Positions 55,130-64,000 of a DNA stretch of 64,000 nucleotides are shown in pieces; within the stretch, counting starts at the first letter, position 1, and every line of letters begins with the position of its first letter. The translations under genes were made by a program, and so were the position numbers. The notes beneath the pieces were generated by a model that worked only from the letters and a program-made list of their open reading frames with translations, searched no databases and was not told where the DNA came from. The stretch comes from Bacillota bacterium (GTDB lineage: Bacteria > Bacillota_A > Clostridia > Lachnospirales > Lachnospiraceae): assembly GCA_023443625.1 (NCBI GenBank), contig JAEZTQ010000066.1:1-64000 (forward strand), written 5' to 3'.

Positions 55130-58100
55130 TTATTCCCTGATACGAAGGGTATAAGCAGGGTCATAAATAGAATTTATTTTGAGGGCGTATGAGGTTTTAT
55201 CCAATATGTCTTGATCTGTCACATAATTGATATCTAAAAGTCCATTGGACTGATACCCTGTCTTCAAATAATTCATCTGCGATAAAGCCATACTCCAACC
55301 TTGAAGCCAGATAGAAAGTTGCTCTTTTTGCTCGTCGGTACCATCAAAGTGAATAATCAAATCAATATCACTATTACATCTTGCCATACAACTATTTGTA
55401 CTTCCAAAGAGATAGATTCCCTTTACTCCAAATAAATTCATATCCATCCCGGCAGCAATTTGTTCTGCCATATAGTGCCGCCATTTCCAGCCATAGTCTT
55501 CCCTGTTCTCTTCTTTGCTCTCTGTTCCTATTTGCTCAGAATTGGATACATCAATAGGCTTTGACGGGGTATCAAGGTAGGCAATGGCTTTTTCTAAATC
55601 AGCGCTCATTAAAATAATCAATTCTTTGTTGAAAAAGGTTTCTTCTACCTGAATCACTTTAATTACATGCTTCAAATAGGAATAGGACGAGACCATATCC
55701 TCTAAGGAATTTTTACTATTGGAGAAGAATGATCTATTAAAAATAACCTGATTGTCCTCTGGATAGAGGGGAAGATACTTGATATTTTCTTCCACCAAAT
55801 CCTGAAAAAAGTGGGTACCAAACGAAAGCTCAGGCTGAAACTTTGACTCTTTCGTGGCAATTTCAATGAGCATGGCAGTATTATTAATATCTGAATATAC
55901 AACAGGAACACCAAGCTTAATATCACCACGGCTACCCCACCGCCCTGGGCCCATTAGAATAAAGCTTTTACGAGGAAGAATACTGTTAAGATGGCTAATT
56001 GCATATGCCACATTCGTTAAATCTTCATACTTTTCTAAGGCCATATATTCCAAAGGATCCACATAAATTACTGTTTTAATCCCAGTAACCTTGCCATTGG
56101 AAATATATTTATCCGCTGTAAAAATGGTTTGTTGATAAGATATATTGGGAGGGATTGCTACGGGTTTATTATCGTGATTTCTGCTTTGGGGGCGGCATTG
56201 CAACAGGTATATGTTATCACCGTCGCTGGCAAATTCAATATCTACAGGATACCCTAATTTTTCTTTTAGTAGAACTAAGATAGATTGAATTTGTTTAACC
56301 ATGGATGTATTTCTAATGAGATGATCAAAGGTAATTACAATCTCGTCTGATTTAAAGTTCGTCATTAGAGAATTAACACCGACCAGGATATCCTCTTTCA
56401 AGACAGAGGCAACATAGTTAACATGAGGTATCTGATCTCCATATTCTTTGATAACCTGAGAAATAGGAAGAGTTAAAAACTGATTATTCTCCACATCCAA
56501 AACATCCATCATTTGTGGTGAATATTTTAACAAATCTGATGCTGACTGGTTTACTGGAAGATTGGGCTGCCCAGGAGAAATCAGTATGGGATAATCATCT
56601 CCAATTCGGTCTACTGCTCTAGTTCCCAGCCCCATTACCATTCGCAGCAAACCATCCTCTCGCCTGATTCTAGGGGACCACCTGAGCTCATTATTGCTAA
56701 AAGCCACTCCGGCATAGAGGGGGAAGAAGTAAGGTCCTACTTTGGTTCCTACTACCTCTTGAATCATAATACCCATTTGTTCAGAACAGTCGATTAAATT
56801 TCTCTTCTTTCGATACTGGATAGAGTCTGGGTTAAACAAAGAAGCATAAACTTCTAAAATACCTTCTACTAACTGTTGCTGTCTTTCTGCCTTGGTACCT
56901 ACATTGGTAATAAAGAGGCTTTTGTATTTCCCTGAGAACGAGGTATCTATTTGATCTTCCAATAAACTAGAGGAACGCACAATTAAAGGCCTATTTTCAC
57001 AACACTCCAATATCTGCCCCAACTCATTTAGAATGTAAGAAGAGAACTTGGAGTTCTTCAGCATTTGTATAATTCTAGGATAGCTTGTACGTATTTCTAG
57101 TATATCACGATATTTATGTTCATTTAACTCATCCAAACCATTTCGCTCAATCAGATTTGATAATTCATCGGAGGAAATATACCATGTCCTAGGGGCTTTT
57201 ATCTTGGAAAACTCTGGATTCTCGTTCTTATGGGAAGCAATAATCTGATTTGCAATAAAGAAACCCGTGCCTTTGCCTCCGATTTTACCAATGCCTTTCG
57301 GAGAACAAATCACATTGTCAAGTAGGCTACATAGGGCTTCTATAGAGATATATTTTTGTGCATTAGCAATCATTGTTGGTTTATCCGTTAAGAATCGCTG
57401 AATTAATTCCACCGTCAGCCATCTTTTCGTAGCCTCACTTACAGTTTCATTACCCCTAACTGCATTCATATATTGGGACAAGGCATGGGTAATATCTTTT
57501 ACATCAGCATCTTTCTTATCAATTTTTTTAATAAGTTCATAGGTTTTACCCTGATAGATCCATAAACTTATATAATTGTAAATTTGATCATCTTCCAGAC
57601 AGGAGCAGGCATAGGAAAATAAAAGCTGACTTAAGCGTGTAACATCAAAGGCAGGTATGGTTTCCAAAGGAAAATTAATTTCACCTTGGATTCTATATTT
57701 TTTCCAATCCATTCTATCAAAAATATCATTCAGCAGGTTTGGATTGGTTCTAGCGAGAAGAGCGAGCATTTTTTCACATACATAAAGAAGCATATCCTGA
57801 TCCGTGTTCTGCAATAATGTAACAATTGTTTCCCACTCTCCACGAAAACGATTCTTCTCTTGGAAATTTATTTTATATATTCTTTCTGCAATACGATTGG
57901 CTATGGTATCTAATAGTTTTTGCTCTTCTGGAAGAAAAATGAGGTCTGTACTTACAAAAATATGTTTTGGATACATAGCTTTAATATATCCACGGGATGT
58001 TCCATTTAGAATAATTTCGGATTGTAATTCATAGCAATCTATTATGACGGGTTTCGTAGCATACATCTGGCCATCCAGCACTATGATAACGGAGCAGTCT

Positions 58101-58264
58101 TTTAAATTATGAAATCCCACAGGTGTTACTTCTGTGACTTTTAGTAAACTATCCGAGAGAGAGGTGCCAGTAAGAGCTTCATCCACTAGATAAAAGCATT
58201 CCAACTCCTTAGCCCTTTCTACCAAAACATCCATACGTTGATTTTTAAATCGATCCATTTCCAT
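55130..58264 (-). CDS. PPDK_N ATP-grasp/nucleotidyltransferase fusion protein
   Basis: A 1044-residue cytoplasmic protein. The first ~300 residues are unassigned. Residues about 320-720 match the ATP-binding domain of pyruvate phosphate dikinase and PEP synthase: GKIGGKGTGFF, RPLIVRSSSLLEDQIDTSFSG, QEVVGTKVGPYFFPLYAGVA and the final IYLLQCRPQS. The phosphohistidine swivel domain (GG.TSH) and the PEP barrel are missing. Residues about 945-980 carry a nucleotidyltransferase pattern (YLFGSTNS, then NSDIDLII) with the metal Asp pair. It could phosphorylate or nucleotidylate another molecule. The glutamate dehydrogenase gene lies upstream. Confidence 0.75.
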   Translation of the reverse strand: MEMDRFKNQRMDVLVERAKELECFYLVDEALTGTSLSDSLLKVTEVTPVGFHNLKDCSVIIVLDGQMYATKPVIIDCYELQSEIILNGTSRGYIKAMYPKHIFVSTDLIFLPEEQKLLDTIANRIAERIYKINFQEKNRFRGEWETIVTLLQNTDQDMLLYVCEKMLALLARTNPNLLNDIFDRMDWKKYRIQGEINFPLETIPAFDVTRLSQLLFSYACSCLEDDQIYNYISLWIYQGKTYELIKKIDKKDADVKDITHALSQYMNAVRGNETVSEATKRWLTVELIQRFLTDKPTMIANAQKYISIEALCSLLDNVICSPKGIGKIGGKGTGFFIANQIIASHKNENPEFSKIKAPRTWYISSDELSNLIERNGLDELNEHKYRDILEIRTSYPRIIQMLKNSKFSSYILNELGQILECCENRPLIVRSSSLLEDQIDTSFSGKYKSLFITNVGTKAERQQQLVEGILEVYASLFNPDSIQYRKKRNLIDCSEQMGIMIQEVVGTKVGPYFFPLYAGVAFSNNELRWSPRIRREDGLLRMVMGLGTRAVDRIGDDYPILISPGQPNLPVNQSASDLLKYSPQMMDVLDVENNQFLTLPISQVIKEYGDQIPHVNYVASVLKEDILVGVNSLMTNFKSDEIVITFDHLIRNTSMVKQIQSILVLLKEKLGYPVDIEFASDGDNIYLLQCRPQSRNHDNKPVAIPPNISYQQTIFTADKYISNGKVTGIKTVIYVDPLEYMALEKYEDLTNVAYAISHLNSILPRKSFILMGPGRWGSRGDIKLGVPVVYSDINNTAMLIEIATKESKFQPELSFGTHFFQDLVEENIKYLPLYPEDNQVIFNRSFFSNSKNSLEDMVSSYSYLKHVIKVIQVEETFFNKELIILMSADLEKAIAYLDTPSKPIDVSNSEQIGTESKEENREDYGWKWRHYMAEQIAAGMDMNLFGVKGIYLFGSTNSCMARCNSDIDLIIHFDGTDEQKEQLSIWLQGWSMALSQMNYLKTGYQSNGLLDINYVTDQDILDKTSYALKINSIYDPAYTLRIRE

Positions 58265-58332
58265 TACCCCACTATTTAGAATTTGCTACCAACTATTTTT
58301 AATGTTATAGGACGTATTTTCTTATAAAATTA

Positions 58333-58368
58333 AATTTAGACTATAGCTAAAAGCATATAGTCTAAATT
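58333..58368 (-). terminator. Terminator after glutamate dehydrogenase
   Basis: AATTTAGACTATA and TATAGTCTAAATT (58333-58345, 58356-58368) make a 13-bp stem with a 10-base loop. A TTTAATTTTA tail follows on the minus strand, 6 bases after the stop codon. Confidence 0.75.
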
Positions 58369-58373
58369 CATAA

Positions 58374-59660
58374 TTATACCCATCCGCGTAATTTAACTGC
58401 ATCTGCAACACGATTAATTGCAATTACATAAGCTGCATCTCGCATATATAATCCTTTCTCTGTAGCAAGCTTGTGTACCGCGTGGAAAGCATTGGTCATT
58501 TTGAAATCTAATTTCTCTAAGACTTCTTCCTTTGACCAGAAATAATTCATATTACATTGTATTTGTTCAAAATAACTGCAGGTAACACCACCAGCATTAC
58601 ATAAGAAGTCAGGAATAAGATAAATATTTCTCTTTTTAATCAACTCATCACTATCCGGTGTTGTAGGGCCATTGGCTCCTTCACATATAACTTTCACCTG
58701 ATTACTAATCCTATCAAAGGCTGTTGGAGTAATCTGATTCTCTAATGCACAAGGAAGAAGAATATCTACATCCTGAGCAATCCACTCCTCACCAGCTAGG
58801 ACTTCACATCCAAGCTCCGCAGCTTTATCTTTGTCAATAGTTCCATAGGAATCCTTAATGCTAACCATCTTTTCAATATCAAGTCCTTCCAACTTACGGA
58901 AGGTATAAGATTTCTTATCCTTATTATCCCAACTGGATATAGCTACGATTTTACCGCCCAAACTAGTATAAAGACGGGCTGCATATTCTGCTACATTACC
59001 AAATCCTTGAAGACTTGCACTACTAGTGGTTATGTCAATATTCAGTGTCTTTAATGCTTCTCTTAAGGTAAAGATTACACCATAACCGGTAGCTTCCGTA
59101 CGTCCCAAGGAACCGCCCATTCCCACTGGCTTACCGGTAATTACTCCCGGATAATGTCCACCATGAATTGCTTCATACTCATCCATCATCCAGAGCATAT
59201 GCTGTCCATTCGTCATTACGTCTGGTGCTGGTACATCCGATAAAGGACCAATATTTTTGGCAAGTTGTCTTACATAACCACGGCATAATCTCTCTTGCTC
59301 ATTTAAAGAAAGGTTATGTGGGTCACAGATAATACCACCTTTACCTCCTCCTAGAGGAATATCTACCACTGCACATTTCCATGTCATCCACATTGAAAGT
59401 GCTTTGATGGTATCAACGGTTTCTTGTGGATGGAACCTGATTCCGCCCTTCGCTGGTCCCCTTGCATCATTATGTTGAATACGGTAGCCATTAAATACCT
59501 TCGTAGTTCCGTCATCCATTTTTACTGGAATCGTGAAATGATATTCACGACTTGGTTGACGAAGTAATTGACGAGTAGACTGATCTAGACCAAGCTTGTC
59601 TGCTACATTGTCAAATTGAGTCTGCGCTGTTACATAAGGGTTGTAAGATTTTTCTCCCAT
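58374..59660 (-). CDS. gdhA: Glutamate dehydrogenase
   Basis: A 428-residue protein of the Glu/Leu/Phe/Val dehydrogenase family, the RocG/GudB length. It has GPAKGGIRFHPQETVD near residue 70, WKCAVVDIPLGGGKGGI near 93 with the catalytic Lys, and DVPAPDVMTN near 142. The Rossmann domain starts near ASLQGFGNVAEYAARL (215). The enzyme interconverts glutamate and 2-oxoglutarate plus ammonia with NAD(H). It is followed by a terminator, and no regulator lies next to it. It could run in the degradative direction in an amino acid-fermenting anaerobe. Confidence 0.95.
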   Translation of the reverse strand: MGEKSYNPYVTAQTQFDNVADKLGLDQSTRQLLRQPSREYHFTIPVKMDDGTTKVFNGYRIQHNDARGPAKGGIRFHPQETVDTIKALSMWMTWKCAVVDIPLGGGKGGIICDPHNLSLNEQERLCRGYVRQLAKNIGPLSDVPAPDVMTNGQHMLWMMDEYEAIHGGHYPGVITGKPVGMGGSLGRTEATGYGVIFTLREALKTLNIDITTSSASLQGFGNVAEYAARLYTSLGGKIVAISSWDNKDKKSYTFRKLEGLDIEKMVSIKDSYGTIDKDKAAELGCEVLAGEEWIAQDVDILLPCALENQITPTAFDRISNQVKVICEGANGPTTPDSDELIKKRNIYLIPDFLCNAGGVTCSYFEQIQCNMNYFWSKEEVLEKLDFKMTNAFHAVHKLATEKGLYMRDAAYVIAINRVADAVKLRGWV

Positions 59661-59795
59661 GTTATCTCCTAACTAATTCTGTTGATTTTTTATTAAATAT
59701 TGATTATATTATTATACCTTAAATATTCTCGATGTCAATGCTTGCCATTAAAAACTAGACCACCCCACTGACCAAGGCGTTCTATGAATCACCCC

Positions 59796-60662
59796 TTAAT
59801 TTTGTAATATATCCTTAAAATTTAAGGATGCAGCGTATATTTCTTTTTTGGAGATATTGGGTAAATTTTTATTTAATATATTGATAGACTCCTTTATTGT
59901 AACCTTTTGTTTTATAATGATATCAACCAACATACTTTCTAATGATTGTGATTGCTCTTGTTCCTTATCTTGAGTAAATCCCTTGTTTTTTTGAATTACA
60001 ACGGTATATTCACCCTTATCATAGCTAATATTCTCTCTTAATTCTTCCAACAGGCTACTGGCAGTTCCTCTGTATATTCTTTCATATTTTTTGGTGAGAT
60101 CATTACACAAGCAAATATTACTATCATATAAATATTCTCCTATCATAGATATTGTAGCCATAATTCTTTTGGGAGATTCATATAAAATAACTATATCAGA
60201 TCCATTGTTTAAAACTTCTTTCCACATTTCCTTACATTTACTTTTATCTCTCGGTAAAAACCCGTAAAATGCAAAGGAATTGTAGCTAAAACCAGATATA
60301 GATAAGGCAGTTATCATTGCCGATGGTCCTGGAACTCCCATAACTGGAACACCACATTTTACAGCATGACTTACGATGATTGCACCCGGATCAGAAATAC
60401 AGGGTGTTCCTGCATCAGAAATTAAAGAAATATGTTTCCCTTGCTCCCATTGCTTCACGATCCAATCTACTCGATAATTCTCATTGTATTTATGATAAGA
60501 TATCATTGGGGTGTTAATCTTATATCGATTTAATAATACTTTAGATACCCTAGTATCTTCTGCCAATATCAGATGGGAATTATTTAAAGCTTGAATCCCA
60601 TTTAAAGATATATCACCCATATTCCCAATGGGGGTAGCGACTACAAATAACTTACCTTCCAT
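59796..60662 (-). CDS. rsmI: 16S rRNA (cytidine-1402-2'-O)-methyltransferase
   Basis: A 288-residue protein of the tetrapyrrole-methylase-like family. It has VVATPIGNMGDIS near residue 7, LAEDTRVSKVLL near 33, ISDAGTPCISDPG near 80, VPGPSAMITALSISG near 104 and FYGFLPRDKSKC near 128. These are the RsmI hallmarks; the enzyme uses SAM to methylate C1402 in the ribosomal P site. Family members are commonly 270-290 residues. It stands alone; a 19-bp repeat lies just upstream. Confidence 0.93.
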   Translation of the reverse strand: MEGKLFVVATPIGNMGDISLNGIQALNNSHLILAEDTRVSKVLLNRYKINTPMISYHKYNENYRVDWIVKQWEQGKHISLISDAGTPCISDPGAIIVSHAVKCGVPVMGVPGPSAMITALSISGFSYNSFAFYGFLPRDKSKCKEMWKEVLNNGSDIVILYESPKRIMATISMIGEYLYDSNICLCNDLTKKYERIYRGTASSLLEELRENISYDKGEYTVVIQKNKGFTQDKEQEQSQSLESMLVDIIIKQKVTIKESINILNKNLPNISKKEIYAASLNFKDILQN

Positions 60663-60699
60663 AAGTCCACTCCTATGGTGTTCCCATAATTTACTACTT

Positions 60700-60737
60700 C
60701 TATGATAGGTTAGGTACTCTATGATAGGTTAGATACT
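60700..60737. repeat. 19-bp tandem duplication upstream of rsmI
   Basis: CTATGATAGGTTAGGTACT at 60700-60718 is followed at once by a copy with one change (60719-60737). A partial third unit may follow. It lies 38 bases before the rsmI start and could be part of its promoter or just a recent slippage product. Confidence 0.7.
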
Positions 60738-60800
60738 CAAAGATAGAATTGATGACATCCGTACCTACTTTCCTCTCCTAACAAATACTGCTGACTCATA

Positions 60801-61589
60801 TTATGATTGTTTTTTTAACAACCACAATACTCCCACAGCATTAAATTGCAAATCATGGTATTCATTCCTCTGATTTTCTATATATTTATTAAAGAGCAAT
60901 TCCTTCTCTTTATACCGATTAGAAAGTTCCTGTGCGCGCATGGAAATATGCTTAAAATCTTCATCATAATCCGCTTTCAAATCCTTTTCATCATTTATGC
61001 GTTGTTCCACTATAGATAATCCAACCTCCGATATCAGTTTCTCCCATTCCCCCAGAGTTGGATATTCATAACCATATCTTAGAAGCTTATTATCAGAAGC
61101 ATTATTCACAAAACAATCATCGATTATTAAATAACCACCTGGCCGTACGGTAGCAGAAATTTTAGCAAGGGTTTCCTTGTAACTCCCTAAAATCTTTCCT
61201 ACAGCTCCCCAGATTAAGCAGTCATAATCCTTCTCATACTTTATTGCCTGATTTATATCGCAGATTTCAAAAGAGCATAAATCATCAACATGATACTCCA
61301 TTGCTTTTAGATTTGCGATTTTAATAAATTCAGGTATTATATCGATTCCCTTTACCTTTATTTTCAATTCCTTGGCAAGTTTCACTGAAACAGCTCCTTT
61401 GCCGCATCCTAAATCAATTACATTCTTGATCTCATGATTGTCTACTTTATTCTGAATCAAAGCTATGATCTCATTACAATCACTACCCAGCTCCCATAAA
61501 TCTTGCAGCAGCTCTGGAAGAAAGGGAATAATATCAGTGTTTTTTGAAGACATTGATATTGCTAAATTATCTTTAACTTTATCTTTCAT
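60801..61589 (-). CDS. SAM-dependent methyltransferase, class I
   Basis: A 262-residue protein with the SAM motif VIDLGCGKGAVSVKLAKEL near residue 56, IKVKGIDIIPEFIKIA near 75, and DCLIWGAVGKILGSYKE near 124. The C-terminal helices are charged. It has no clear target motif. It diverges from the Tgt paralogue across about 160 bases. A strong promoter is visible upstream. The target could be a small molecule, RNA base or protein. Confidence 0.82.
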   Translation of the reverse strand: MKDKVKDNLAISMSSKNTDIIPFLPELLQDLWELGSDCNEIIALIQNKVDNHEIKNVIDLGCGKGAVSVKLAKELKIKVKGIDIIPEFIKIANLKAMEYHVDDLCSFEICDINQAIKYEKDYDCLIWGAVGKILGSYKETLAKISATVRPGGYLIIDDCFVNNASDNKLLRYGYEYPTLGEWEKLISEVGLSIVEQRINDEKDLKADYDEDFKHISMRAQELSNRYKEKELLFNKYIENQRNEYHDLQFNAVGVLWLLKKQS

Positions 61590-61613
61590 AATTGGACATC
61601 TCCTTATATAAAC

Positions 61614-61642
61614 ATTATATTACATAATTTAGTAATTTTCAA
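61614..61642 (-). promoter_or_regulatory. Promoter of the methyltransferase gene
   Basis: TTGAAA (61637-61642) and TATAAT (61614-61619) on the minus strand are 17 bases apart, close to the consensus. On the plus strand a weaker pair, TTCACA (61654-61659) and TATAAT (61676-61681), could serve the Tgt paralogue. Confidence 0.65.
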
Positions 61643-61746
61643 CTTGAATTTCCTTCACACTTATGATAATTTATATATAATATAGGTTAGTTTTAGTGGC
61701 TCATACTGGACATTGACGAAGAACATACATTACGGAGGACAATTAG

Positions 61747-62856
61747 ATGAATAAGATAAAGTTACCTCATGGGGAAATCATGTTACCAGCTTTTTTTCCA
61801 GATGGTACCCGTGGGGTAGTACGTACTGTAGATAGTACAGATTTAGAGAATTCACATGTGACTGGGTTGGTAATGAACACCTATCATTTAATGACGAAGC
61901 CCGGTCCGGATACCATTAAAAAATTAGGAGGATTAAACAATTTTATTAATTGGAGAAACCCTATACTAACAGATTCAGGCGGATTTCAAGTGTTTTCTCT
62001 CATTAGGGAAAATAGAAAATATGGCGAGATTCGAGATAATGAAATCATCTTTAAGAGTGATTCAGGTAATAAAAAAATAATATTATCACCGGAAAAATGT
62101 ATACAGGTACAATTTTCTTATGGTTCTGATATCCTAATGTGCTTGGATTATTGCATACACCCCAATGATCCCGATGAAATTAATCGTAAATCAGTTGATA
62201 CTACCATCCGCTGGGCCAAAAGATGTAAAAAAGAGTATTTACGGTATTTAGATAATAAAAAATGGAAAGACACTGAAATTCCCAAGCTTTTTGGCATCAT
62301 ACAAGGTGGTAATGATAAGGTATTAAGAAAAGAATGTGCCCAAGCCTTAATTGAAATCGGTTTTGAAGGTTTTGGCTTTGGGGGATGGCCCTTGGATAAT
62401 GAGGGTAATATAATTGATGACATTTTAGCATATACAGCTGAATTAATGCCAAATAATACAATAAAATATGCTATGGGGTTAGGAACTCCTTCAGAAATCG
62501 TAAAATGTTTTGAGATGGGTTATAACTTGTTCGATTGTGTTATTCCAACAAGAGAAGCACGCCACAATAGACTCTATACTTTTAATGAGGATTATGAGTC
62601 AATACAAGATATTAATGTAAGTGATAAAAAATTTTATAATTATTATTATGTGAAAGATGATATCTACTGGAGGGATTTACGACCTATTTCTAAGATTTGT
62701 GATTGCCATACCTGCAGGAATTATTCAAGAGCTTATTTAAGACATCTGTATATGATAGGGGACGGGCTGGCATACAGGTTGGCAACTATACACAATCTAA
62801 GATTTTACACAATGTTAATGGAGCATTTGAGGAACTTAAAAAATAGCCCCATGTAA
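61747..62856 (+). CDS. Divergent queuine tRNA-ribosyltransferase paralogue
   Basis: A 369-residue TIM-barrel protein of the Tgt family. The catalytic elements are present: TDSGGFQVFSL near residue 77 (general acid Asp), LMCLDYCIHPNDP near 128, LFDCVIPTREARHNR near 262 with the nucleophile Asp, and the zinc ligands C-x-C-x2-C...H in ICDCHTCRNYSRAYLRH near 318. The base-recognition loop, usually GG.A.GE, reads FGGWPLDNEGN. The sequence departs widely from housekeeping Tgt, so substrate or acceptor may differ. GGAGG lies before the ATG. An MFS gene follows. Confidence 0.82.
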   Translation: MNKIKLPHGEIMLPAFFPDGTRGVVRTVDSTDLENSHVTGLVMNTYHLMTKPGPDTIKKLGGLNNFINWRNPILTDSGGFQVFSLIRENRKYGEIRDNEIIFKSDSGNKKIILSPEKCIQVQFSYGSDILMCLDYCIHPNDPDEINRKSVDTTIRWAKRCKKEYLRYLDNKKWKDTEIPKLFGIIQGGNDKVLRKECAQALIEIGFEGFGFGGWPLDNEGNIIDDILAYTAELMPNNTIKYAMGLGTPSEIVKCFEMGYNLFDCVIPTREARHNRLYTFNEDYESIQDINVSDKKFYNYYYVKDDIYWRDLRPISKICDCHTCRNYSRAYLRHLYMIGDGLAYRLATIHNLRFYTMLMEHLRNLKNSPM

Positions 62857-62972
62857 TTACAGAATTATGTTTTAATATGAAGGATTATATTTCATAACCA
62901 CATCTTAATTTGATTAATCGGTACCTATATTACCAAAGATGTGAAAAATAGAACTTTTGTATAGGAGTTAAA

Positions 62973-64000
62973 ATGGAAAATTGGAAAAGAAATTGTGTAT
63001 TTTTTTTAGCTAGTCAATCTATTTCACTTTTGGGCAGTGCCTTAGTTCAAACTGCAATTGCATGGTATATAACATTAACTACAAAATCAGGCCTTATGAT
63101 GTCTATATCAATCGTTTGCGGAATTTTACCTACGTTCTTTGTTTCATTATTTGCAGGGGTTTGGGCTGATCGATATAATAGAAAATTAGTAATAATATTT
63201 TCTGATTGCTTTATTGCTCTTTCAACTTTCGTGGTAGCAATTTTATTTATACTAGGATATACATCTATTCCATTACTTTTTGTATTACTTGTATTGAGAG
63301 CAATTGGAACAGGAATTCAGACTCCCGCAGTAAACGCTGTACTACCACAATTTGTACCTGATGATAAACTTACTAAAATTAATGGGATTAATACCAGCAT
63401 ACAGGCAGCAACAATGATTTTATCTCCTATGCTTAGTGCAGCATTATTAACATCCTCTTCTATTATAACTGTATTTTTTGTTGATGTAGTAACAGCAGCA
63501 TTGGCTATTTTTGTACTTACTCTTTTAAAAGTTCCACCTCTGATAAAAGCAGATACAACAGGGGAAAATACAGGCTTTTTTGATGACTTAATGTCAGGAT
63601 TTAAGTATATACATAAAAGTACTTTTTTAAAGAAGTTCTTCTTAGTTTATAGCACTACATATATTCTATTCACACCAATAAACTTTTTAACAATACTTCA
63701 GACTGCCAGATTATATGGAGATGCCTTATGGAAAATGACTGCAATTGAAATAGCAATATCAGTGGGTATGATTATTGGTGGAATAATTGTTTCAGTCAAA
63801 ACATTTTTTAATAACAATACATATATGATTATTTTAGCATGCTTTATATCCGGAATTTGTACTTTTATACTTGGCTTACCTATTCCCTTTATGGTTTATT
63901 TAACTTTTCTGCTTATAGCAGGTGTTGTGGTTCCATTTTTTTCTGCGTCTGTTACTTCAACATTACAAAGAAGAGTGAGCCAAGACTATTTGGGACGAAT
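62973..64000 (+). CDS. MFS exporter, cut by the window end
   Basis: The frame from the ATG at 62973 (AGGAG upstream) is open to the end of the window, at least 342 codons. It starts MENWKRNCVFFLASQ and shows membrane helices with the A-type motif GVWADRYNRK near residue 65 and TPAVNAVLPQFVP near 125. These are typical of the MFS_3 (macrolide/enterobactin exporter) group. Ten helices can be seen before the cut. It follows the Tgt paralogue by about 115 bases and could be in the same transcript. The C-terminal end is outside the window. Confidence 0.85.
   Translation, partial: MENWKRNCVFFLASQSISLLGSALVQTAIAWYITLTTKSGLMMSISIVCGILPTFFVSLFAGVWADRYNRKLVIIFSDCFIALSTFVVAILFILGYTSIPLLFVLLVLRAIGTGIQTPAVNAVLPQFVPDDKLTKINGINTSIQAATMILSPMLSAALLTSSSIITVFFVDVVTAALAIFVLTLLKVPPLIKADTTGENTGFFDDLMSGFKYIHKSTFLKKFFLVYSTTYILFTPINFLTILQTARLYGDALWKMTAIEIAISVGMIIGGIIVSVKTFFNNNTYMIILACFISGICTFILGLPIPFMVYLTFLLIAGVVVPFFSASVTSTLQRRVSQDYLGR

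Noticed and set aside
55130..58264. Pyruvate phosphate dikinase or PEP synthase
   Set aside because: The phosphohistidine domain and PEP-binding barrel are missing.

Overview
The window looks like chromosome of a low-GC, anaerobic, Gram-positive bacterium. Strong GGAGG ribosome sites, AT-rich spacers, rho-independent terminators and the gene families present (frameshifted GH4 galacturonidase, clostridial kinase/FHA modules, a RocG/GudB-type glutamate dehydrogenase) point to Clostridia, most likely Lachnospiraceae. This is an inference from family resemblance; no rRNA or tRNA gene was seen. Most genes lie on the minus strand.

Layout. (1) 0.2-7 kb: a CPA antiporter behind a fluoride riboswitch, small membrane and regulator remnants, a GT8 glycosyltransferase, and a decaying sugar-acid locus (polysaccharide deacetylase and LplD-type GH4 enzyme, each with a single-base frameshift, beside a truncated AraC regulator). 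(2) 7-15 kb: a compact phospho-signalling module of Ser/Thr kinase, two PP2C phosphatases and three FHA proteins, one fused to a trypsin-like protease and one to a VWA domain. (3) 15-19 kb: a MACPF/MABP pore-forming-type protein behind a MalT-like LuxR regulator. (4) 19.2-32.8 kb: a thirteen-gene minus-strand operon that I read as a biosynthetic gene cluster. (5) 33-45 kb: an MFS transporter, small stress-type proteins, aconitase, a membrane protein with pentapeptide repeats, and a DNA repair group (LigD, Ku, 3-methyladenine glycosylase). (6) 45-64 kb: a polar amino acid ABC importer, YibE/F protein, alkaline phosphatase, secreted or membrane proteins of unknown role, a PPDK_N/nucleotidyltransferase fusion, glutamate dehydrogenase, RsmI, a methyltransferase, a divergent Tgt paralogue and a partial MFS exporter.

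The most interesting region is the operon at 19.2-32.8 kb. It encodes a DhnA/ADH-synthase-type aldolase and a 3-dehydroquinate synthase II homologue, the same pair of families as GriI/GriH, which make 3-amino-4-hydroxybenzoate. With them are two PaaK-like adenylating ligases, an amidohydrolase (the ligase plus amidohydrolase pairing known for benzoxazole formation), a methyltransferase and a three-gene ABC-2 exporter. It also holds two proteins whose cysteine patterns match UbiU and UbiV, the oxygen-independent hydroxylase pair of ubiquinone synthesis, and two nitrilase-fold proteins that have both lost the catalytic cysteine. The inference is an anaerobic pathway to a hydroxylated, possibly benzoxazole-type, aminohydroxybenzoate product. 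It is driven from a promoter flanked by an exact 13-bp direct repeat spaced 84 bp apart.
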